This document shows, piece after piece, positions 16,413 to 24,195 of a stretch of 64,000 bases of DNA. The position numbers and the translations under genes are program-made. Positions within the stretch are counted from its first letter, which is position 1. The number at the start of each line of letters is the position of its first letter. The DNA is from Streptomyces sp. NBC_00568 (GTDB taxonomy: Bacteria; Actinomycetota; Actinomycetes; Streptomycetales; Streptomycetaceae). The notes under the pieces are model-generated. The model worked only from the letters and a program-made list of their open reading frames with translations. It had not been told where the DNA came from and did not search any database. The stretch spans positions 4,145,001 to 4,209,000 of the forward strand of contig NZ_JAPENW010000001.1 in assembly GCF_026341855.1 (NCBI RefSeq), written 5' to 3'.

Positions 16413-17096
16413 ATGGCTCTGGGCAAGGACTACGCGACGCAGGAGTGCTCGATCGCCCGCGCGCTGGAGATCGTCGGCGAGCGCTGGACGCTCCTCGTCG
16501 TCCGCGACGCGCTCTACGGCGTACGGCGCTACAACGACTTCCTCGTGCACCTCGGCATCCCGCGCGCCGTGCTCGCGGCCCGCCTCCAGACGCTCACCAC
16601 CGAGGGCATCCTCGAGAAGCGCCGCTACCAGGAGTCGCCGCCGCGCGACGAGTACGTCCTCACCGATCGCGGCATCGCCCTGTGGCCCACTCTGCGCTCG
16701 CTCGGCCTGTGGGGCCGCGAGCACTTCGACGAGACCCGGCTGCGTTACTTCCGGCACGCCGCCTGCGGTACGGAGCTCGGCCCGTACGGCGAATGCCCCG
16801 CCTGCGCCATGGTCGTGCCCGTCCCCGACGTCGAGATGACACCGGGCCCCGGGCTCGACCGTGACCCGGCGGATCCGGTCAGCCGGGCCCTGCTGGGGCC
16901 GAAGCGGCTGCTGGAGCCGATCGAGACGGACTCCCAGAAGCAGGCCGGGGCGGTTGCCGCCCGGAGGTCTGCCGGGGAGGGGCTTCGGGAATCGGCCGGG
17001 GAGGGCCTTCGGGAATCGGCCGGGGTGGGCCATCGGGAGTCGGTCGGAGCGGACCGGCGGGAGTCGGCCGGAACCGCCCACCGGGAGTCGGCCTGA
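16413..17096 (+). CDS. HxlR-family transcriptional regulator with repeat tail
   Basis: The product is 227 residues from ATG 16413 (MALGKDYATQECSIARALE). The winged-helix HxlR domain occupies residues 8-105: CSIARALEIVGERWTLLVVRD, then the recognition region RYNDFLVHLGIPRAVLAARLQTL and wing LEKRRYQESPPRDEYVLT. A Cys-rich patch HAACGTELGPYGECPACAM (about 115-135) could bind zinc. The last 45 residues are degenerate ESAGEGLR octapeptides encoded by a 24 bp tandem repeat that runs past the stop. An ATG at 16386 is in frame but lies against the operator. A TACAGT at 16402-16407 would place a transcript start at or near ATG 16413, so the mRNA may be leaderless. Confidence 0.87.
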   Translation: MALGKDYATQECSIARALEIVGERWTLLVVRDALYGVRRYNDFLVHLGIPRAVLAARLQTLTTEGILEKRRYQESPPRDEYVLTDRGIALWPTLRSLGLWGREHFDETRLRYFRHAACGTELGPYGECPACAMVVPVPDVEMTPGPGLDRDPADPVSRALLGPKRLLEPIETDSQKQAGAVAARRSAGEGLRESAGEGLRESAGVGHRESVGADRRESAGTAHRESA

Positions 17097-17217
17097 ACTG
17101 ACCAGCCGGTGTCGGTCGGAACGGACCAGCCGGAGTCGGTCGGGGTGGACCGCCGGAAGTCGGTCGGGGTGGACCGGCGGGGGTCGGCCGGGGCCGAATC
17201 CGGGGGGTCGGTCGAGA
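16967..17217 (+). repeat. 24 bp minisatellite, about 10.5 copies, spanning a stop codon
   Basis: Units of exactly 24 bp start at 16967 and repeat every 24 bases to 17206, with a partial unit to 17217. Each has the core GTCGGYCGG followed by a GGACC-like element and CGGGA. Units 1-5 encode the ESAGEGLR-like tail of the HxlR regulator. Unit 6 carries GCCTGA, which ends the protein at 17094-17096. Read through that stop, the same frame stays open across the remaining units to TAA 17229-17231. Confidence 0.85.
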
Positions 17218-17276
17218 GGCATCCTGTATAACGAACGGAAGGGCACGCGCACCACGTACGAGAGGAGGGGCAGCCG

Positions 17277-17585
17277 ATGATCCGGACCTGGGCCGACGCC
17301 CGCCCCGCCGGCGTACTGCTGCTCCTGCTCCTCGAGGTGGCCCTGCTCGACACCGGCAGCCTCACCGCCACCGTCGCGCTCGCCGCCACCGCCGCGGCCG
17401 GGTCCGCCTTCGCCGCGTGCTCCCTCATCGTGTCGCGCTGCGCGTCCCCCGTGCCGCCCACCCGGGTGCGCACGGCCATCCGTGACCGCGCCCGACGCAC
17501 GGCCTTCCTGTCGCAACGCGATCCGGACGCCAGTGGCCGGCCGCGGCCCAGGGCCCCGGGGCACGCCCTCCCGGCGACCGCGTAG
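17277..17585 (+). CDS. DUF6412-type small membrane protein
   Basis: The product is 102 residues with ATG 17277 behind a strong GAGGAGGGG RBS. Two N-terminal hydrophobic segments (GVLLLLLLEVALLD and VALAATAAAGSAFAACSLI) are followed by a basic, Arg-rich cytoplasmic tail. Small proteins of this layout usually precede a YidC/Oxa1 paralogue in Streptomyces, as here (next gene starts 130 bp downstream). A function in membrane-protein insertion is inference from context only. Confidence 0.8.
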   Translation: MIRTWADARPAGVLLLLLLEVALLDTGSLTATVALAATAAAGSAFAACSLIVSRCASPVPPTRVRTAIRDRARRTAFLSQRDPDASGRPRPRAPGHALPATA

Positions 17586-17715
17586 GGCACCCCTTCAGCT
17601 CTCCACCCCCGGTGACTCTCCACCCGGGTGGGCTCTCCATCCCAGGTGACCCCGCGCGGGTCGTCATGCCGCATTCCGTCATCCCGGCACGACGAGACCC
17701 CCGGAGGGCTCACCC

Positions 17716-18474
17716 ATGTCCACGTTCATGTCCGCTTTCGCGCACCTGGTCGAGCGGTTCGCCGACCTGCTCCAGCCGTTGTTCCACGCCTCGTCGGCCG
17801 CTGCCGCGATCGTCCTGTTCACCGCGCTCGTGCGACTGCTCGTGCATCCCCTGTCGCGGGCGGCGGCGCGGGGGCAGCGGGCGCGCGCGGCGCTTCAGCC
17901 GCAGATCGCACAGCTGCGCAAGAAACACGGGAAGGACCCCGAGAAGCTCCAGAAGGCGCTGATGGAGCTGCACGCCGCGGAGAAGGTGTCGCCGCTCTCC
18001 GGATGCCTGCCCAGCCTGCTCCAGATGCCGGCCTTCTTCCTCCTCTACCACCTCTTCTCCAGCTCGACGATCGGCGGCGAGGCCAACGCCCTGCTCGGGC
18101 ACACGCTGTCCGACGCGCCGCTCGGGGGCCGGTGGGCGGACGCGCTCGGCGACGGCGGGCTCTTCGGGCCGGCCGGCCTCGTCTACCTGGCCCTCTTCGC
18201 CGTCGTCGCGGCCGTGGCCACCTTCAATTACTCCCGGACGAAGCGGATGACCGCCTCCGCGCCCGTGGTGGGCGACGGCGAGCAGGTGCCCGGGCTCGCC
18301 TCCGTCACCAAGCTCATGCCGTTCATGTCCTTCTTCACGCTGTTCACCGTGGCCGTCGTGCCGCTGGCGGCCGCGCTGTACGTGGTGACCAGTACGACCT
18401 GGAGCGCGGTGGAGCGGGCGGTGCTCTACCGGGACATGCCGGGGGCCGCGCCCGCGACCGCGGCTCTCGTCTGA
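17716..18474 (+). CDS. YidC/Oxa1-family membrane insertase paralogue
   Basis: The product is 252 residues with ATG 17716 after GGAGGG. The 60KD_IMP core is seen as an N-terminal TM (AAAAIVLFTALVRLLVHPLSR), the cytoplasmic basic helix pair (QIAQLRKKHGKDPEKLQKALMEL), SGCLPSLLQMPAFFLLYHLF, and three further TM segments ending with VVPLAAALYVVTSTTW. The conserved PLSR and Gln-Met-Pro features match YidC-type insertases. It lacks a long C-terminal tail, and its sequence differs from the housekeeping YidC usually found beside rpmH/rnpA, so it is a second paralogue. It probably forms an operon with the DUF6412 gene. Confidence 0.88.
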   Translation: MSTFMSAFAHLVERFADLLQPLFHASSAAAAIVLFTALVRLLVHPLSRAAARGQRARAALQPQIAQLRKKHGKDPEKLQKALMELHAAEKVSPLSGCLPSLLQMPAFFLLYHLFSSSTIGGEANALLGHTLSDAPLGGRWADALGDGGLFGPAGLVYLALFAVVAAVATFNYSRTKRMTASAPVVGDGEQVPGLASVTKLMPFMSFFTLFTVAVVPLAAALYVVTSTTWSAVERAVLYRDMPGAAPATAALV

Positions 18475-18547
18475 CGGGGTTTCCTCGGTGCTGGTCTGAC
18501 GAGTCTTCCTCCGCAGGCCGGGCGCAGGTGCGGCGCAGGTGCGAGCG

Positions 18548-18581
18548 GTCCAGTCCGTGAACGGGGTCTTGCGGACTGGAC
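18548..18581 (+). terminator. stem-loop after yidC paralogue
   Basis: Perfect 10 bp arms GTCCAGTCCG (18548-18557) and CGGACTGGAC (18572-18581) enclose a 14-base loop, 74 bp after the yidC paralogue. A second hairpin, GGAGGA-n8-TCCTCC, follows at 18591-18610. There is no T-tract, as is usual in this genus. Confidence 0.55.
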
Positions 18582-18660
18582 AGCATGCTTGGAGGATCGA
18601 CCAGTCCTCCGATGGCTGCACCCGTCGGTCGACGGCCCGCGATCGAGGGAGATGGTGACC

Positions 18661-19518
18661 ATGAAGCTGCTGCGAGTCGGTACGGCCGGGGCGGAGCGGC
18701 CCGCGTTGCTCGACACCGAGGGGACCCTGCGGGATCTGTCGGGCGTCGTCGCCGACATCGACGGGGCGCTGCTCGCCGACGGCGCGGCGCTCGGTCGCGT
18801 CCGGTCCGCCGCCGAGGCCGGTGAGCTGCCCGCGCTGGACCCGGCCGGACTGCGCGTCGGACCGCCGCTGGCCCGGATCGGCAAGGTCGTGTGCATCGGG
18901 CTCAACTACCACGACCACGCCCGGGAGATCGGCGCCAAGGCGCCCGCCGAGCCGGTGATCTTCTTCAAGGCCGCGGACACCGTGGTCGGGCCGAACGACA
19001 CCGTGCTCGTACCGCGCGGGTCGGTGAAGACCGACTGGGAGGTCGAGCTGGCGGTCGTCATCGGCCGTACCGCCCGCTATCTGGAGTCCGAGGAGGAGGC
19101 GCTCGCCCATGTCGCCGGGTACGCGGTGGCGCACGACGTCTCCGAGCGCGAGTTCCAGATCGAGCGGGGCGGCACCTGGGACAAGGGCAAGAACTGCGAG
19201 ACGTTCAACCCGCTGGGTCCGTGGCTGGTGACCGCGGACGAGGTCCCGGACCCGCAGGCCCTGTCGCTGAAGCTCTGGGTGAACGGTGAGCTGAAGCAGG
19301 ACGGCACGACGGCCGAGCAGATCTTCCCGGTGGCCGAGGTCGTCCGCTACGTGAGCCAGTTCATGACGCTGTACCCCGGCGATGTCATCAACACCGGTAC
19401 GCCGGCCGGGGTGGCGCTCGGTCAGCCCGAGCCGAAGCCGTTCCTGCGGGCGGGTGACGTGGTGGAGCTGGAGATCGGGGGGCTGGGGCGGCAGCGGCAG
19501 GAACTCAAGAACGCGTAA
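18661..19518 (+). CDS. fumarylacetoacetate hydrolase-family protein
   Basis: The product is 285 residues from ATG 18661 (MKLLRVGTAGAERP), with GAGGGAG upstream. The FAH fold is clear: KVVCIGLNYHDHAREIG, then the metal site FFKAADTVVGPND and DWEVELAVVIG (acidic ligands), YAVAHDVSEREFQIERGG, and the C-terminal FMTLYPGDVINTGTPAGV. Family members catalyse C-C bond hydrolysis, decarboxylation or isomerisation of acylpyruvate-like intermediates in aromatic catabolism. The gene has no catabolic neighbours, so a housekeeping acylpyruvase or oxaloacetate-decarboxylase-like role is as likely as pathway membership. Confidence 0.88.
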   Translation: MKLLRVGTAGAERPALLDTEGTLRDLSGVVADIDGALLADGAALGRVRSAAEAGELPALDPAGLRVGPPLARIGKVVCIGLNYHDHAREIGAKAPAEPVIFFKAADTVVGPNDTVLVPRGSVKTDWEVELAVVIGRTARYLESEEEALAHVAGYAVAHDVSEREFQIERGGTWDKGKNCETFNPLGPWLVTADEVPDPQALSLKLWVNGELKQDGTTAEQIFPVAEVVRYVSQFMTLYPGDVINTGTPAGVALGQPEPKPFLRAGDVVELEIGGLGRQRQELKNA

Positions 19519-19784
19519 GCGCTCCGCTTGGTTTGCGGTTGGGGTCCGCTGGGGCGGGGGTGTGCTGTCCGCCTCGGGACCGCTGTGGCTGGGTGCGCCG
19601 TTCCCCGCGCCCCCTTGGGGGTCTGGTGTCCGCCTTCGGCCACGGGTGTGTTGTGGCTGGGCGCGCAGTTCCTCGCGCCCCTCGGGGGGCCTGGTGGCTG
19701 CTTTCGGCCGCGGGTCCGTCGTGGCTGGTCGCGCCGTTCCCCGCGCCCCTTGACGAGGCCGCTGTCCGTGGTGATCTGCGGGCT
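19519..19784 (+). repeat. three tandem copies of a Streptomyces intergenic repeat
   Basis: The 301 bp convergent intergenic contains three copies of a unit of about 68 bp. Each includes GTGGCTGGKYGCGCMGTTCC followed by CCGCGCCCC, at 19585-19614, 19653-19681 and 19721-19750. Similar GCGCAGTTCCCCGCGCCCC elements are, as I recall, among the commonest dispersed intergenic repeats of Streptomyces chromosomes. No gene is supported here. Confidence 0.7.
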
Positions 19785-19811
19785 CCCCGCGCCCCTGGTC
19801 GGGGCGCGGGG
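19785..19811. terminator. bidirectional terminator hairpin
   Basis: A perfect 11 bp stem CCCCGCGCCCC / GGGGCGCGGGG with loop TGGTC lies between the convergent FAH gene (ends 19518) and the UPF0303 gene (ends 19820). Confidence 0.75.
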
Positions 19812-19819
19812 GTGGCGTG

Positions 19820-20302
19820 CTAGGCGGAGAGGAACTTTTCCAGGGCCTCGATCACCATCTTGTGGTCCTCGACCTGGGGGAGGCCCGATACGACCACCGT
19901 GCCGATGACGCCCGCGTCCGTCACGGCGATCGGGAACGCGCCACCGTGGGCCGCGTACGTGTCGGGGTCCAGGCGCGAGGACTCCTCGAAGGTCGTGCCC
20001 TTGGCGCGGAAGCGGGAGCCGACCAGGAGCGAGGAACAGCCGTAGCGCTCGACGACGCGGCGCTTGCGGTCGATCCAGGCGTCGTTGTCCGGGGTCGAAC
20101 CCGGCAGCGCCGCGTGGAAGAGCTGCTGGCCCCCGCGGCGGATGTCGACGGCGACCGGCGCCTCGCGCTCGCGGGCGAGCTCGACGAGGAGCGTGCCGAG
20201 GGCCCAGGCGTCGTCGTGGGTGAAGCGGGGGAGCGTCAGACGGCGCTCCTGCTCCTCCAGCTCGGTGATCAGCTCGGCGATCTCCGGTGCGGGCGCGTTC
20301 AC
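19820..20302 (-). CDS. UPF0303 / heme-degrading-domain (GlcG/HbpS-like) protein
   Basis: The product is 160 residues, start GTG 20302, overlapping the upstream oxidoreductase stop by four bases (GTGA), so translation is coupled. The sequence AHGGAFPIAVTDAGVIGTVVVSGLPQVEDHKMV carries the GlcG/HbpS-like core with its conserved GGAFP and VSGLP elements. The N-terminal part (FTHDDAWALGTLLVELARE ... VAVDIRRGGQQLF) is that of UPF0303 proteins. Family members bind small ligands or heme; the exact activity is unknown. Confidence 0.87.
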   Translation of the reverse strand: MNAPAPEIAELITELEEQERRLTLPRFTHDDAWALGTLLVELAREREAPVAVDIRRGGQQLFHAALPGSTPDNDAWIDRKRRVVERYGCSSLLVGSRFRAKGTTFEESSRLDPDTYAAHGGAFPIAVTDAGVIGTVVVSGLPQVEDHKMVIEALEKFLSA

Positions 20303-21384
20303 AGGGACACCACCACTCCCTCGTGGGCGGAGCGGCGCGCCGCCTCCAGGACGTCGAGGGCGGCCGCGGCCTCGTGCGCGGTCACCGGGTTGGGGCCGCC
20401 GTCACGGATGGCGGCGGCGACGGCCGCGTAGTACGCCGGGTACGCGCCCGGGACCGTGGGCTCGGGGCGGCCGCCGCCGGTCAGCGGGGACTCGCCGGAG
20501 CCGACGCGGCCCCACAGGGCCTCCGGCTCGATGCCCCACTCGGCCGTGGCGCCGGGCCGCTTGCCCTCGCGCAGGTCGGCCTCCTGCGGGTCGAGGCCGT
20601 ACTTGACGTACCCCGCCTGCGAGCCGAGGACGCGGAGGCGCGGGCCGAGCTGCGCGGTCGTCGCGGAGACGTAGAGGTGGGAGCGGACCCCGCTCGTGTG
20701 CGTGATCGCGAAGAACGTGTCGTCGTCGGTGAGCGCGCCGGGGCGGCGGATGTCCGACTCGGCGTACACCGAGGCCGCGGGGCCGAAGAGGACGAGCGCC
20801 TGGTCGACGAGATGGCTGCCGAGGTCGTAGAGGAGACCTCCGATCTCTGCCGGGTCGCCGGACTCGCGCCAGCCGCCCTTCGGCTGCGGGCGCCAGCGCT
20901 CGAAACGCGACTCGAAGCGCCAGACGTCGCCCAGCTCGCCCTCGGCGATCAGCTTGCGGAGCGTCAGGAAGTCGTTGTCCCAGCGGCGGTTCTGGAAGAC
21001 GGAGAGCAGCAGGCCGCGCTCGTCGGCCAGGGCGGCCAGCTCGCGGGCCTCCGCCGCCGTACCGGCGATGGGCTTGTCCACGACCACGGGGATGCCGGCC
21101 TTCAGGGCGGCGGTCGCGATCGGGACATGGGTCTTGTTCGGGGTCGCGATGACGATCAGGTCGAGCTCGTCGGCGCGTGCCAGCAGTTCGTCCGGCGTGG
21201 CGGCGAAGCGGAGTCCGTCGCCGAACTCGGCGCGGGCCTGCGCCTGGCGCTCCGGATGGGAGGTGACGACCGTGTCGAGGGTGAGGCCCTCGGTCGTGGC
21301 GATCAGCGGGGCGTGGAAAACGGAACCCGCGAGGCCGTAGCCGACGAGACCCACGCGGAGGGGCGTACCAGTCATGCCTGTCAT
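20299..21384 (-). CDS. Gfo/Idh/MocA-family NAD(P)-dependent oxidoreductase
   Basis: The product is 361 residues from ATG 21384. A Rossmann fold starts at RVGLVGYGLAGSVFHAPLI. The family Lys motif is in VVVDKPIAGT, and the C-terminal domain carries GGLLYDLGSHLVDQALVLFG. These enzymes oxidise or reduce sugars and cyclitols. The gene is divergent from a ROK-type sugar regulator with a near-perfect palindrome between them, which supports a sugar-derived substrate. An internal ATG at 21375 is an alternative start but leaves worse RBS spacing. Confidence 0.9.
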   Translation of the reverse strand: MTGMTGTPLRVGLVGYGLAGSVFHAPLIATTEGLTLDTVVTSHPERQAQARAEFGDGLRFAATPDELLARADELDLIVIATPNKTHVPIATAALKAGIPVVVDKPIAGTAAEARELAALADERGLLLSVFQNRRWDNDFLTLRKLIAEGELGDVWRFESRFERWRPQPKGGWRESGDPAEIGGLLYDLGSHLVDQALVLFGPAASVYAESDIRRPGALTDDDTFFAITHTSGVRSHLYVSATTAQLGPRLRVLGSQAGYVKYGLDPQEADLREGKRPGATAEWGIEPEALWGRVGSGESPLTGGGRPEPTVPGAYPAYYAAVAAAIRDGGPNPVTAHEAAAALDVLEAARRSAHEGVVVSL

Positions 21385-21392
21385 GGGTCCTA

Positions 21393-21415
21393 CTTTCGCA
21401 ACGCTGTTGCCAAAG
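21393..21415. promoter_or_regulatory. ROK-regulator operator palindrome
   Basis: Arms CTTTCGCAAC (21393-21402) and GTTGCCAAAG (21406-21415) are separated by three bases, with one mismatch over 10 bp. The site lies 8 bp from the oxidoreductase start (21384) and 17 bp before the ROK regulator start (21433), so one bound dimer could block both divergent genes. Confidence 0.75.
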
Positions 21416-21432
21416 TGCAAGCGCGGGGGACA

Positions 21433-22632
21433 ATGGGTGATGTGAACAGGACCAAAGTGGGTGGGGCCGGGGTGTCGGGGATTCCAGGGAACCAAGGTGT
21501 TCCCGGAAATCCGGGAACCGGCGCGGGTGCCGGGGCGGCCGGGGTGAATCTGCCCGCCCTGCGCAGTCACAACGCCGCGCTGGTGCTCGATCTGCTGCGC
21601 ACGGCGGGGGCCGCCGGCATCAGCCGTCTCGAACTCGCCGAGCGGACCGGACTGACCCCGCAGGCCGTCAGCAAGATCACCGCGCGGCTGCGGGCGGACG
21701 GTCTCGCGACGGAGGCGGGGCGCCGCGCGTCCACGGGCGGCAAGCCCCGTACGGTGCTGCGGCTGGTGCCCGAGGCGGGGCACGCGGTCGGGCTGCACCT
21801 CGACCGGGACGAGCTGACCGTGGTGCTCTGTGACCTCACCGGCGCCGTGGTGGCCGAGCGGCGCGCACCGCTGGACCTGGGGGCCGGGGCCGACGCGGTG
21901 GTCGATGGGGCGGCCGGGGAGGTCTCGGCCCTGCTCGGCGGGGTGTCGCCGCTGGGTGTGGGGGTCGCGCTGCCGGGGCCCCTCGATCACAGCTCGGGGG
22001 TGCTGCACCGGGTCACGGGTTTCCCCGAGTGGGACGGGTTCGCGCTGCGGGACGCGCTGGCCGGGCGGATCGGGCTGCCGGTGGTGGTGGACAAGGACAC
22101 CAACGCGGCGGCACTCGGCGTCGCGGTGGGGTCCGGCACCGGCGCCGGCACCGGCTTCTCCGGCGGCGGATCCTTCGCGTATCTGCATCTCGGTACGGGC
22201 CTCGGAGCCGGGCTCGTGCTCGGTGGGGTCGTGCACCGGGGGACCCGTACCGGGGCCGGGGAGTTCGGGCACCAGGTCATCCAGCTGGACGGGCCGCTGT
22301 GCGAGTGCGGGAACCGGGGATGCATCGAGGTGCTGTGTCTGGACGCGGTGGGGCGCGGGACCGTGGACGAGGCGGCCCGGGTGCTCGGCGCCGGAGCGGC
22401 GAATCTGGTGGGGCTGCTGGACATCGACCTCGTCCTGCTGGGCGGGCGCACGGTCGCGGCCCACGAGGAGGTCTTCGTGCGCGGCGTCGGCGCCGTCCTG
22501 GAGGAACGGGCCCGGCGCGAAGGGGGCGGCGCCGCGGTGCCGGTCCGGGTGGCCCCCGGTGGGGCACGCGGAGTGGCCGAGGGCGCGGCCCAACTCCTGC
22601 TGGCCCCGCTGTTCGGCCGGGGAGAGGGCTGA
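21433..22632 (+). CDS. ROK-family transcriptional repressor
   Basis: The product is 399 residues from ATG 21433. After a Gly-rich leader, the MarR-like helix-turn-helix lies at about residues 36-95 (LRSHNAALVLDLLRTAG ... RLELAERTGLTPQAVSKITA). The ROK domain follows with the ROK zinc motif CECGNRGCIEVLC and GVVHRGTRTGAGEFGHQ. The ATP-binding DxGxT motif of ROK kinases is degenerate (HLDRDELTV), so this is a sugar-sensing regulator rather than a kinase. A 10-residue Gly/Thr-rich insertion (GSGTGAGTGFSGGG) interrupts the segment after DKDTNAAALG. Confidence 0.88.
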   Translation: MGDVNRTKVGGAGVSGIPGNQGVPGNPGTGAGAGAAGVNLPALRSHNAALVLDLLRTAGAAGISRLELAERTGLTPQAVSKITARLRADGLATEAGRRASTGGKPRTVLRLVPEAGHAVGLHLDRDELTVVLCDLTGAVVAERRAPLDLGAGADAVVDGAAGEVSALLGGVSPLGVGVALPGPLDHSSGVLHRVTGFPEWDGFALRDALAGRIGLPVVVDKDTNAAALGVAVGSGTGAGTGFSGGGSFAYLHLGTGLGAGLVLGGVVHRGTRTGAGEFGHQVIQLDGPLCECGNRGCIEVLCLDAVGRGTVDEAARVLGAGAANLVGLLDIDLVLLGGRTVAAHEEVFVRGVGAVLEERARREGGGAAVPVRVAPGGARGVAEGAAQLLLAPLFGRGEG

Positions 22633-23187
22633 GCGAGGGGGTGCGGGCGGCCGGGCCGGTGGGACGGCCGGGCGGACGAGGATGCGGGCAGCTCGGTGGG
22701 GAGCCGACCAGGCGGAGGGGATGTGGGTTGGGCCTCGCGGGTGGCCGGGCGGAGGCCCCGCGCTTGAGCCCCGGGCACGTCGGCTGAGCGGAGGGGATGT
22801 GGGCTCGGGGAGGGATGCGGGCGGCCGAGTGCGGGGACGGCCGGGATGCGCGCGGCCGGGTGCGGGGACGGCCGGGATGCGGGTTGAGTGCGGGGCGTGT
22901 GGACTGGGCGAGGGGGATGGGGGCCGTGCGGAGGGCGTGTGGGCTGAGCCAGGGGGAGATGGCTGGGCTGAGGCGGTGCGGGGCCGGTGAAGGGGGTCGG
23001 GGTCGGGGTCGGTGGAGGGGGATGCGGGCCGGGTGAGGGGATTTGTGCGGCCGAACGGGGTGACTCCGCGCGTGGCGGTCCGCCGGTGGGGGTGACGCGT
23101 GGCAGGGTCACGAGGCCATTGCCCGGTACCGACTGACGCTTTCGATCCTCCCGATCCCCGCCCCCTCCGATCGGCCAAAGGCTCCCC
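22633..23187 (+). repeat. G-rich low-complexity intergenic with 31 bp repeats
   Basis: This 555 bp region has no supportable gene. It is built of degenerate GATGCGGGCGGCCGGGTGCG-like elements. The best pair is two 31 bp units at 22814-22844 and 22845-22875, with a third partial unit from 22876. The last 60 bp before 23188 is more balanced and probably carries the promoter of the surface protein gene. Confidence 0.5.
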
Positions 23188-24060
23188 ATGCGACTGCGTA
23201 CGTCCCACCCGCTCGCCCCGACCGCCCTCGCCCCGACGGCCCTCGCCCTGTGCGTGACGCTCACGCCGACCCCGGCGCACGCGCTGGAACCCCGGCCCGC
23301 CTGCGTCTCGTCCGACACCCGCGACTTCCCGATCAAGACCCGTATCCACGGTGGCCCCGACGCCTACGAGGCCGGCGGAGGCTTCGGGACCTGGTACATC
23401 GACCTCACCAACACCACGGCGCACACCTGCGGCGCGATCCATCCGGTGGTCGTCCTCGTCGACGCGAAGCGGACGCTGCGGCCGGAGCAGGCACGGCTGG
23501 AGTTCTTCGAGGGGGAGCGGGCGCACGCGGTGACGTTCGTACGGAGCGACGAGGACGAGAACGTGGGGCCGTTCGACGACGGGTTCCCCGGGTTCACCGT
23601 GGCGCCCGGCCGCACTCTCACCGTGAAGGTGCGGCTCTCCCTGACCTCCGGCGCGACCGCGCCGAACACCGTCGTCGCGAACGCGGCCGTCGTGCAGCGG
23701 CACGAGGACGACGGCGACTGGGTGGGGGAGTCGAACGACTACCGGTTCCGCGTCGAGGACGACGGCACGGGCCAGGGCGAGGAGACGGGCCAGGAGACGG
23801 GCGGCGCCGCGGACACCGGTACCGACGCCAGCGCCAGTGCCGGTACGGGCACTCCGAGCGGCGGGACCGGCAGCGGGACGACCGTCGGCGGGACCGCGGG
23901 GACCGGTGCGGCGGCGCCGTCCGCCGACCAGCTGGCCAGCACCGGACCCGGTGCCTCGAACCGGCTGGGACTGGCCGCGCTCGCGCTCACCCTGCTCGCC
24001 TCCGGAGCCGGACTTCTCGCCCTGGCGCGGCGGGTGCGTCCGCGCCGGCCCTCGGCCTGA
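23188..24060 (+). CDS. sortase-anchored surface protein with LASTG signal
   Basis: The product is 290 residues with ATG 23188 and an AAAGG RBS. A signal peptide (about 1-32, ending TPAHA-LE) leads to a 155-residue beta-rich ectodomain with two Cys (40 and 81) that could pair. A Thr/Gly/Ser-rich wall-spanning stretch covers 192-245. The C-terminus is a full sorting signal: LASTG at 249-253, hydrophobic LGLAALALTLLASGAGLLAL, and the basic tail RRVRPRRPSA. LAXTG is the class E sortase motif, and a class E sortase is encoded at 13724-14548. The ectodomain function is not recognised. Confidence 0.85.
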   Translation: MRLRTSHPLAPTALAPTALALCVTLTPTPAHALEPRPACVSSDTRDFPIKTRIHGGPDAYEAGGGFGTWYIDLTNTTAHTCGAIHPVVVLVDAKRTLRPEQARLEFFEGERAHAVTFVRSDEDENVGPFDDGFPGFTVAPGRTLTVKVRLSLTSGATAPNTVVANAAVVQRHEDDGDWVGESNDYRFRVEDDGTGQGEETGQETGGAADTGTDASASAGTGTPSGGTGSGTTVGGTAGTGAAAPSADQLASTGPGASNRLGLAALALTLLASGAGLLALARRVRPRRPSA

Positions 24061-24073
24061 CCGGCCAGGGACC

Positions 24074-24102
24074 GCGTGATCCCGGCCGGGCCGGGATCAC
24101 GC
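24074..24102 (+). terminator. terminator after LASTG protein gene
   Basis: A perfect 12 bp stem (24074-24085 with 24091-24102; core GTGATCCCGG / CCGGGATCAC) closes on a five-base loop, 13 bp after the stop. Confidence 0.8.
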
Positions 24103-24195
24103 CGCCCTGACTAGGCTGGGGGCGTCGGCACAGCGTCGTTCCGGCGCCCCCGGATCGAGTGCGTACGTACGCCAGGACGGCAGGAGACCCCGTAC

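Noticed and set aside
16967..17217. CRISPR array
   Set aside because: Units are directly adjacent 24 bp repeats with no unique spacers and no cas genes nearby; it is a minisatellite.
18589..18660. 24-residue N-terminal extension of the FAH-family protein
   Set aside because: The family core begins at MKLLRVG (ATG 18661), which has a suitable GAGGGAG; the extension has no family character.
20299..23703. Very long minus-strand open frame (over 1,100 codons) covering the ROK gene and the upstream intergenic
   Set aside because: Only its last 361 codons (the Gfo/Idh oxidoreductase) look like protein. The rest is antisense to the ROK gene with Pro/Arg/Ser-biased residues, as expected from high-GC shadow frames.
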